A stretch of 64,000 bases of DNA from assembly GCA_016800925.1 (NCBI GenBank), contig JABCPU010000262.1, forward strand, positions 1 to 64,000, written 5' to 3'. The notes beneath the pieces are model-generated. The model was given only the letters and a program-made list of their open reading frames with translations. It ran no database searches and was not told the origin of the DNA. Made by a program: the position numbers and the translations under genes. This stretch comes from Suillus spraguei. Taxonomy: Eukaryota; Basidiomycota; Agaricomycetes; Boletales; Suillaceae. Positions 56,476 through 64,000 of this stretch are shown one piece after another (within the stretch, counting starts at the first letter, position 1; every line of letters begins with the position of its first letter).

Positions 56476-57164
56476 TAGGATCAAAGCTCCGGCCTAGGGA
56501 GTGATCCCATAGGCCTGAGTTCGGAAGCTTACAAGGGCCGGAGCCCAAGTGCAAGAATGGGAACGGAGTTATATAGACATGATAACAGGATACAGAGTAA
56601 TCAAAGGAATATACAGAAGTAGGAACAATGAATCAGACTGAGGTCTGCAGGAGTTGTACTACAAGTTTATATACTGTAGGAGCATGCCGGAGTGTAAGTA
56701 CGGATGGTCCAAGGCTATGTCTGAAGCATACGGAAACACATTAGTAAGTACAGCAGGACATAAGGCTATGAACTCGGAGATGAAGCTCATACGAAATACT
56801 TATCAAGACGGAGGCAGAGATCACCGAGAACTGGAAGCACAGAGATACCCAGAAGCCAGAGACACAGGTATATTCTAAAAGGGGTAATGCGCAGGTGTGC
56901 GGGAATAGTTCAGATATGAACTCAGATCGGATATGGACATGGATCAGATATGGACACGGATCAGATATGGACACAGATGGATATGGATTGGAGTGGATCG
57001 GTGGATCGGATATGTGAACTGGATTGGATGGGTGGATCAGATATGTGTAGGTTGGGTGTCTGGATGTCCATGGATTGGATTTGATCTAGACCTGAATGTA
57101 CGGTATATGACACAGTTGGATGATATGCAACTACCTCAGCTCCGTCATGTCTACAATTATCATA

Positions 57165-57560
57165 CACATGGGCCCACCCGTCTATATTTTATACCACCCT
57201 TGGCCCACCTGTCTAATACAATATTTTATATAACACTCTTGGCCCAACCGTCTAATATGTGTCTGGGCCCACCTGTGTATGTGATAACAAGTACCCTTCA
57301 CATACCTGTCTACCTGATACACATCTACCTTGGTACACCCATCTACATAATATCTAACTACCTCGGCCCATCCGTCTACCAAATATTCATGTACATCGGC
57401 CCACTCATCTACTCTACATATTCCTTGCATGGGCCCACCCACCATCATCGGGAATCATATTCCTCCCAGCCCATCCGTCATGAACAAGGATATTTCTACC
57501 ATGGGCCCATGGTCCGCTGGCCCATATCATACGGGATATTATGCACATCCGCTCACTCGT
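57165..57560 (-). repeat. GGCCCACCC minisatellite, right arm (inverted)
   Basis: About 11 units built on GGCCCACCCGTCTA with AT-rich spacers, the reverse complement of the left-arm array at 45,060-45,600. Confidence 0.85.
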
Positions 57561-59016
57561 ATAATACGGAGATAGTTCACTGTAATATGTGCAAATGCCC
57601 TGCAAAGCATACTCAAAATCTTCTTACAGTCAACGCATACCCCTCAGAAAGTCATTGACACCCTTGCATGCATTGGAATATCAATATCTACAGATTCTAT
57701 CCATGCTGCTATTCGTTCACTGTCAGCTGAATCACAGAATAATCTTCAAACCATTGGAAAATCCCTCCTCACCTCATATGCCTATGATAACTTCGACGTA
57801 GACCTAAAATCTCAAGTTCCTCAGTCTGAAAAGTCAAATGAAACACTAAAGCACCTTACCTGCAGTTTGCTATTTCCATTGGAGCATGGGGTCACCACAG
57901 ATGACTTAAAATGCTCAGAGGAGTTGTGGAGACAGTCAATGCTGAACCCATGTGCACAGCTATCCATGCTACTGCCCAAAAGATCGTGAAAGGATCTTTT
58001 GCATATCCACCCAGAATTACAGGATGAATCTGCACCACAACTCTCCTGATGTGATCGGTTCAATGCACAAATGTTCCTGTCAGACTTGTGTGAACACAGG
58101 CCACAATACTTTCATCACATTCAGTCTCAAATCCTTGAACCAGAAGTTGTTGAGGACATACCATTACCATTAATTAAGACATGGATCACAGCTGCATGTG
58201 CCATGGACATCAATAATTCAACTGTCAGTGGTAATATTCATGCAGTTGTAGACCTACTAGCACAGGGTGGCATCTATGATCCTGATGCAGACATCCTTGA
58301 CAATCCCAACATCTCGGAGTATGTTATCCTTGTTCACAGTGACCTCGGAACAGGAGAACGCCTGCAGTCAGCACAACTTTGATGGTCATTGGAGGTGACC
58401 CCATGGAATCGATTCCAGCACATTGTCTTTATCCCTGGATTGTTCCACTTGAAGATGGCATGTGCTGATGCCATTTGGTGAACCTTCCTACAGCCATTGG
58501 TGGTTCAAGAGGATGAAACAAGTTTAATGTGCGACATAACACAACTTCGACCTAAGGAGATGGGAATGTACTGCTTGAAGCCGGGTTTTTGGTGAATGCA
58601 CCAACTGATAGGTCATGCTGGCATATGTTGCCAGCTTGACTGTTGGCAAGTCCACATAGGGACTATGGATCCAGGTTACACAAGTCTTGAGGTATTTGCA
58701 GCCTCCAAACCAACTCTCGATGAGTTAAAGACCATTGCGAATAAGATAGCATTAGAATATGTCGCAAATTACAAGCTGCTGCAGATGCGCCATAAGCCCG
58801 GGAACAACATGATATGCAACATGAAAATGCACTCCTGCTCAACAAATATTTCCTTCTCTACGAGGAATTATCTTACTCAATGAACCATGGGGATATTGGG
58901 CATGTAGAGACATCTATTGTTGTGTGGATTCCAATCTTTAAGGCAACAGGGAAACATAAGTATGCGATGCATATGACAAATTTCTTGGTCAATATGCACT
59001 TTGTTTTTCCCGCCGG

Positions 59017-60949
59017 TGTAAAGATACAACCTAGCTTGGGCTGTAGATAAACCACTGCCTAAACTAGTATGTTAGTCTTGCGTTCCGTCTAGTCTGCTTC
59101 ACTTGTAAGAACAAGAGTGTTCGACCCTAAAGGGGGATGCCTATTTAGTATGGTCAAGTTCGAGTCTAACTTATTTGCAAAACAAGTGTTGTGGTCAGCA
59201 GTAAGTTGCCGCGGTCAGCGATAATACTGCCAGAACTAGCGTCGTGAGTAGCGGTGCTACCGTCATCGAGATAAGGTCAGTAACAGTAGCGTTGAACAAG
59301 CGATGTCAAGCGGTGGTCTCAGCGGTAGCGGTAAGGTTGCAAGCGGTGCAAAGAAACAGTAAAGAAGTCTGCAGTACTTTCAGCGGTAAAGTAGCGGTTC
59401 GTGGGAAGTTCAGTCAAAGTAACAGTCGAAAGTCCGGTGGTATGCCAGCAGTAACGGAGAATGAGCGTGATGTATTAATGAGTGGTAAGGAAACTTTAAA
59501 GACTATGTCCACTACTGGGTAGATCCAGAGCTAGACAATAATCCTGACCTATAGTACATGCAATGGGGTAAAATCAGGTACTGTATTGTGCAGGGTACGC
59601 AGTGCTTATATCCTAATTCGTATGTACTTGGAATCCTCTAGGCGAGATCAGTAGCGCTGGAGTGTAGTAACTGCCGTAAGTAAACATAGCGCGAGGCGCT
59701 GCGGCACGAGGCAACATGTAATAACGCTTGCTGTGGAATCAGTGATAACGAACAGAAAACAAACTATGCACCAAATGGAGCTATGTGGACGCAGCAAGGA
59801 CATGGAAGGACATCGGTTTGTAGAACGAGGTGCAGTAGTCGGTACAGTGTGCGGTAAGCGTGGGATGCCGCCGGTACTGCTAAAGGGGTAAGATGGTGTA
59901 ACGAACATATTGGCACTGGGCTTAAAACCCCATATTTTGACACTCGTCTCATGTCTACAGGAGTTACCACTTGTCCATGGCCGTCTTACCCCCTTTAGCA
60001 GTACCGGCGGCATCCCACGCTTACCGCACACCGTACCGACTGCCGCACCACGATCCACGAACTGATGTCCTTCCATGTCCTTGCTGCGTCCACATAGCTC
60101 CATTTGGTGCGCAGTTTGTTTTCTGTTTGTTATCACTGATTCCACGGCAAGCCTTATTACATGTTGCCTCATGCCGCAGCACCTCGCACTACGTTTACTT
60201 ACAGCGGTTACTGAACTCCAGCACTACTGATCTCGCCTAGAGTATTCCAAGTACATATGAATTAGGATATAAGCACCGCATACCCTGCACAATACAGTAG
60301 CTGATTTTACACCATTGCACGTACTATAGGTCAGGATTATTGTCTAGCTCTGGATCAACCCAGTAGTGGACATAGTCTTTAAAGTTCCCTTATCGCTCGT
60401 TAATACATCACACTTGTTCTCCGTTACCGCCGGCATACTGCTGGACTTTCGACTGTTACTTTGACTGAACTTCTCATGCTCCGCTACTTTACCGCTGAAA
60501 GTACCGCGGACTTCTTTACTGTTTCTTTGCACCACTCGCAACCTTACTGCTACCACTGAGACCACCGCTCAACATCGCTCGCTAGACGCAACTGTTACTG
60601 ACTTTATCTCGACAACAGTAGCACCGCTACACACGATGCTAGTGCCAGCGGTATCATCGCTGACCATGGCAACCTACCGCTGACTTGGACACTTGTTTCA
60701 CAAATAAGTTAGACTCGAACTTGACCATACTAAATAGGCATCCCCCTTTAGGGTCGAACGCTCTTGTTCTTACAAGTGAAGCAGACTAGATGGAGCGCAA
60801 GACTAACATACTAGTTTAGGCAGTGGTTTATCTACAGCCCAAGCTAGGTTGTATCTTTACAACGGCCATGGACGAGTGGTAACTCCTGTAGACATGAGAT
60901 GAGTGTCAAAATATGGGGTTTTAAGCCCAGTGCAAATATGTTCATTACA
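59017..60949 (+). repeat. Solo LTR, family D, split by an inverted family D LTR; 4-bp TSD
   Basis: Outer parts 59017-59896 and 60866-60949 (964 bp together), TGTAAAGATACAACC ... TTCATTACA. Perfect CCGG duplication at 59013-59016 and 60950-60953. Copy 1 of the host repeat shows the empty site (one CCGG, about 1563). Confidence 0.95.
59897..60861 (-). repeat. Solo LTR, family D (965 bp), inverted, nested in the family D LTR
   Basis: TGTAACGAACATATTGG at the left and TTGTATCTTTACA at the right. Flanks ATGG (59893-59896) and ACGG (60862-60865) differ by one CpG transition, so the original 4-bp TSD was probably ACGG. It inserted 84 bp from the 3' end of the outer LTR. Confidence 0.9.
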
Positions 60950-61461
60950 CCGGCCTCAGGCATGCTGTGCATTACCACATCCTCGTCAACCCACATGGAA
61001 AGGCAATGAAGTGGTGAGCAGTTGATTGGTGTGTTGAACTGAACAACCTTTTTACAAAGGTGAAGAATGGCAGAGAGGGGTCAAACTGCATGGTACAATG
61101 AATATTCCTTGAATCTCCCCTAGTTGAGGCCTATCGAAACACTCAAGTCATGATCCAAAAAATTTCCTACATGCCCACCTTACTACCAGTCATGTGCCAA
61201 CAAATATGGTGAAGACTTTTGAAGGGCTATGTATGAAGATGGTAGCACAATCCCCCCATACTGTGGTCCTAGGTAGAAAAACATGTTGTGAAATCCCTGA
61301 TCTCATTGAAAAAGTGAGGGATATGATGGAAAAAGCAGCTCATGGTGAGGGTGATGAGGGACCTAACATAGAAATGGATGTCAGAGAAGAGAGTGTGGAA
61401 ATTGAGGACGTGTTAATAGAGATATAGTATGAGTATGCAAGTGCATAAGATAATTATACTA

Positions 61462-62380
61462 CTAAGCTGCACAAGTGTCTTGAGCAATGTTCTCCTTGTG
61501 CCCAATAGTATTACCATCACAAACAGCTGCTTGAATCTTCACTATGGCATGTAATTAATTGCATGACACCTTGCACTTGAGAAATAATCGACTTACATTT
61601 TGGGTTGTCACCAATAATAATGAAGCATAAGTCACAGGCATGTGGGTATGCTTCCTGCCCAATACCTTCCATTTCTTTGTTGTGCTCACTCAGTGCAACA
61701 TCAATTCAGATCTGTTGTTGCTCATCATGGGGAAGAACAAGGCAACTTTTATGCTCTGCCTTCTCCAGTAGCAGTGAGTAGATAAAAAATCCATTGAGAA
61801 TGTCAGTGTCATGCATTCAAAGGGTATACTGCCATGAAAATTCCTTGTCAAAAGCTTGTGGAAGTGTAGCATCAAAAGCACGTCTATTGTTCAATATGTA
61901 GGTGTGCTGTTGAGCAAGTGCGTAGTTGTATACATGAGCATAGTTCATACTAGACATCCTGGAACAAAAGGTTATTGTTATTGTCATCTGAGAAAGACGA
62001 GAATTTGCCACATACCATCCAAAGACTTTTATTGCTGCAAAAACTTCCAACAATGCAGCTTCAATATAGAAATGTCTTGCAGCCTGAATGATGCTGGAAA
62101 TGCCAGCATAGTACATGCGTGTTGAGTTGGCATTGTTAGTCCGATAGTTGTGGTAATATCTGGTATAACATTCTGAATGAAATAGTCAGTAGGCATTACT
62201 GGAAAATAAAGAACATTACATTCTCTTGTTGTGTGTTCTTGTCCAGCATTCAAGCTCTTTGAAAATGCATGATTTGGGAGAATAATACATGCAAGCTTTG
62301 CCATCTCCAGGTATCACAACTGTACCACTCATATTGTATCAGCTTCATCATCTCAGGTATCTTATCTCTTGCAATAAGAG
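61462..62380 (-). pseudogene. KDZ-type transposase N-terminal region (CxC5/CxC6), copy 2
   Basis: Same exon pattern and same truncated C-terminus as copy 1. Here the phrase STRMYYAGISSIIQAARHFYIEAALLEVF and, after a 57-bp intron, NYAHVYNYALAQQ are readable. The copies differ at isolated transitions: copy 2 keeps TGG where copy 1 has TGA just downstream of CDTWR. The frame ends 13 bp from the end of DUF6589 copy 2, as in copy 1. Confidence 0.65.
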
Positions 62381-62490
62381 GCTAACAAGGGCAGGAGAAA
62401 CGGTGACAGTGGAGAAGGCAGGCATAGGCAAGATATGGTGTGACAAGGGCAATCCAGATGAGGTAGTGGAGAACAAGTGTGGGGGCCTCA

Positions 62491-63789
62491 TCAGGATGAG
62501 AGTAGACAGCAACACATAGGAGGAAAAATGATAGTAGGGGTGCAAGAAGGTGTTCTTGTAACAAGGCCCTGGTTGTCTTGATTGGGGTAGAGTACCTGTC
62601 AATTTAAATAGTTAGCATTAATATTGAATGAGTCAAAAGGATGACATACGGCAGTAGCATAATATGCCGAATGACAAGATTTCAAATTCAGGTACTTGTT
62701 AGGAGGACAGACCCATGTGGTGATAGTAACTGTTGTCGGGTGGAACCACATATGATAGAGGGATGCAATTCCACCATCTTTTGAGCATGTCAAGTCCTTG
62801 ATCTGAACCCCTCTCTGGTGAAGCTCCTTCTCCACACCCCACTCATACATTGGGGAGATGTGTGACTGGCTTTCAACGATGCTGATGTGGGTGGTGGCCA
62901 AGATGTTCTCATTCCAGTCACCATAGGTCTGCAGCCTGCTGATGGCACTTTCAGAGGTTTCAGAAACAGACACCTCAAATGGCCAGTATGGAAGGATATC
63001 GGCATCATGTGTGCAAAACATCAGTACCAAGTCTGGAATCCCAAGCTAGTAGCTTTCTTTGGGAGGTAGATCTGCTGTAGTGGGTGCATCTACCATATGT
63101 GCCATGTGGATAGGTAGTGATATGTTGAACTCATCAGGAATGGTAAGAGAGTCAACAATGGTCCCCATCACAGTGCACAAGGGCACCAAGATTGCCTTGT
63201 GAATTGCTGAAGGCAGGGTGACAATAAGTTCTTGGAGATGGGGATTGTATGATGGTCTAAAGCAAAGTATATGATCAGCTCCAATTTGGAAAGGACGGGA
63301 AGACTCACTTCCAAACCACTTTGCAGTCAGAATCAATAGCATCTAAAACATATGCATAATCTTCTTCCAGAACGTTTGAGAACACCTACAGTAATCAGCC
63401 TAAGAAAAATAAGAAATAAGAAACTTCTCATACCTCAAGTTCAGGTCCATCACTACCAGTTTGAATTCTACTGATAATCAATTTACACAGTCCTACAGAG
63501 CTCAGGAAATGAATTATGTGGCCTGTGAGTTACAAAAAAAAGTACCAGGACCTTGAACATTTGATGTCACATTTGCGATATTTGCTGGCTTCAGTGAGCC
63601 TGGTGTCGACTGAGGCTTATTGTTCACTGTAGGACTTGAAACTGGCTCAGTAGTAACAGTAGTGGTTCAACCTTTCATAAAAATTGTTGGAGGACTCTTG
63701 ACATTCCCTGGAGATGGCCCTCTGAATGATCCAGAAATTTTTGGCTGAGGTTTCCAGCTGTTGCACTGTAACAAACGGATGGGAGGCAT
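62491..63789 (-). pseudogene. Hypothetical protein with PD-(D/E)xK nuclease-like motif, copy 2 (full length)
   Basis: ATG 63,789 (MPPIRLLQCNSW). The N-terminal third is Pro/Ser/Thr-rich with one TGA in place of Arg. Introns are 63386-63433 (GTATGA...TAG), 63257-63308 (GTGAGT...TAG) and 62596-62649 (GTATGT...CAG). A 23-bp gap at 63523-63545 also has GT...AG ends and keeps the frame. Middle blocks are LSSVGLCKLIISRIQTGSDG, NVLEEDYAYVLDAIDSD and YNPHLQELIVTLPSAIHKA. The nuclease-like part is GIPDLVLMF...WPFEVSVSETSESA, where PD and E-x-S spacing resembles PD-(D/E)xK folds. A TAG replaces the Gln codon of copy 1 just before GIPDL. About 360 residues. Role unknown; a DNA-cutting partner for the element is a guess. 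Confidence 0.55.
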
Positions 63790-64000
63790 GGTTTTCAAAA
63801 GGTAACAATTTATTAGAGTGACACCTTATATGTGAATACTGTGGCATAAACCAGCATTCAACTTTTAACTGGGTTTCCCACTGTAAAATAAGGGTAGTAT
63901 GAGCCTACACAAGCAAAATTTTACCAAGTCTAACATTTCCTAATTGAACGAAAAATTCACGTCAGTGCCATCATTTATGCAAAGAGCTGTAACTAAGTAG
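63790..64000 (-). other. Spacer and edge of the Cys-cluster gene, copy 2
   Basis: Matches 4567-4780 of copy 1 almost base for base, so the Cys-cluster gene very likely continues beyond the window edge. Confidence 0.7.

Larger units (their letters stand above)
54177..57112 (+). repeat. Solo LTR, family B, split by a mariner; 5-bp TSD
   Basis: TGTTACGACCATGC at the left and CGGTATATGACA at the right. Flanks CAGTC (54172-54176) and CAGTT (57113-57117) match at 4 of 5. Removing the mariner leaves about 1.32 kb, close to the LTR at 37,156. Confidence 0.88.
45004..57591. mobile_element. Giant foldback (palindromic) element, 12.6 kb, 7-bp TSD, minisatellite arms
   Basis: Inserted into DUF6589 copy 2. 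The duplication CAAATGC is at 44997-45003 and 57592-57598, and copy 1 shows the empty site near 145. The outermost sequences are imperfect inverted repeats: a shared CAGTGA near each end, then TATACG, then CATAATATCCC, then ATGGGCCAGCGGA. Moving inward, both arms carry GGGTGGGCC arrays, then long arrays of about 80-bp and about 150-bp repeats in opposite orientation, then a unique inverted segment (50,583-50,712 against 51,612-51,745), around a central loop of about 0.9 kb. LTRs and a mariner later inserted into the arms. No transposase was found, so it would be mobilised in trans. The exact outer few bases are uncertain because the first about 9 bp of the two ends differ. Confidence 0.72.
44400..61448 (+). 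pseudogene. DUF6589-type protein, copy 2, split by two large insertions
   Basis: Three blocks: 44,400-45,003, 57,592-59,016 and 60,950-61,448. The first supplies the N-terminus missing from copy 1 (HHVVTDLLTHCDEILDVFIHH, then VEDFSIEEMSIKMQACAPALWDLLGFLLG, and an acidic DIDLDGFINGLSSDD segment), supporting the DUF6589 call. The second and third follow copy 1 closely. Differences are mostly transitions at CpG: copy 1 has CGTGATATGCAACACAAAAA where copy 2 has CATGATATGCAACATGAAAA, each having lost a different CpG. Breaks are the 12.6-kb foldback element, nested LTR-D insertions, and further stops (for example TGG to TAG near 61,427). Confidence 0.75.

Noticed and set aside
1..64000. Classic RIP (CpA to TpA) as the cause of the decay
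   Set aside because: By eye most changes are at CpG and give TGA/TGG from CGA/CGG; a formal dinucleotide index was not computed.

Overview
This is nuclear DNA from a basidiomycete fungus, most likely an Agaricomycete with a genome swollen by transposons. The evidence is short spliceosomal introns (about 48-61 bp, GT...AG), Agaricomycete-type protein families (DUF6589, KDZ-associated CxC5/CxC6 clusters, a multi-pass membrane family, an S10 carboxypeptidase) and layer upon layer of nested mobile elements. The species cannot be named from the sequence. Almost every reading frame is broken. In the elements many stops are TGA or TAG where CGA, CGG or CAG is expected, which points to C-to-T decay mainly at CpG (methylation-type decay).

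Layout. (1) 1-6.6 kb: copy 1 of a large repeat. It holds a DUF6589 gene on + (split by a solo LTR) and, tail-to-tail on -, a KDZ-type CxC5/CxC6 gene, a gene with a PD-(D/E)xK-like motif, and a Cys-cluster gene. (2) 6.8-8.1 kb: a hAT element with an 8-bp target-site duplication (TSD) and a hAT dimerisation remnant. (3) 8.4-12.1 kb: the only gene-like island, with a membrane-protein gene (one premature stop) and a secreted serine carboxypeptidase gene (one frameshift), both with well-formed introns. (4) 12.3-18.3 kb: a conserved hypothetical gene on -, split by a 4.47-kb inverted-repeat element that carries a heptamer minisatellite, hairpins and a solo LTR. (5) 18.9-26.7 kb: a solo LTR and a 6.8-kb chromodomain Ty3/gypsy element (-). 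(6) 27-44 kb: nested solo LTRs, decayed - strand coding pieces (including an NSE4 C-terminal fragment) and a gutted Helitron. (7) 44.4-64 kb: copy 2 of the large repeat, split by a 12.6-kb giant foldback element and by a solo LTR that itself holds an inverted solo LTR of the same family.

How it fits together. Comparing copy 1 with copy 2 gives empty sites, and so exact boundaries and TSDs, for three insertions. Four solo-LTR families can be defined: LTR-A (766-771 bp, 5-bp TSD), LTR-B (about 1.3 kb, 5-bp TSD), and the related LTR-C and LTR-D (about 0.93-0.97 kb, 4-bp TSD). The most unusual objects are the 12.6-kb palindromic minisatellite element and the repeat that links DUF6589, KDZ-type cysteine clusters and a nuclease-like gene. 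No intact autonomous element was found. The two island genes may be recent pseudogenes or may carry assembly errors.
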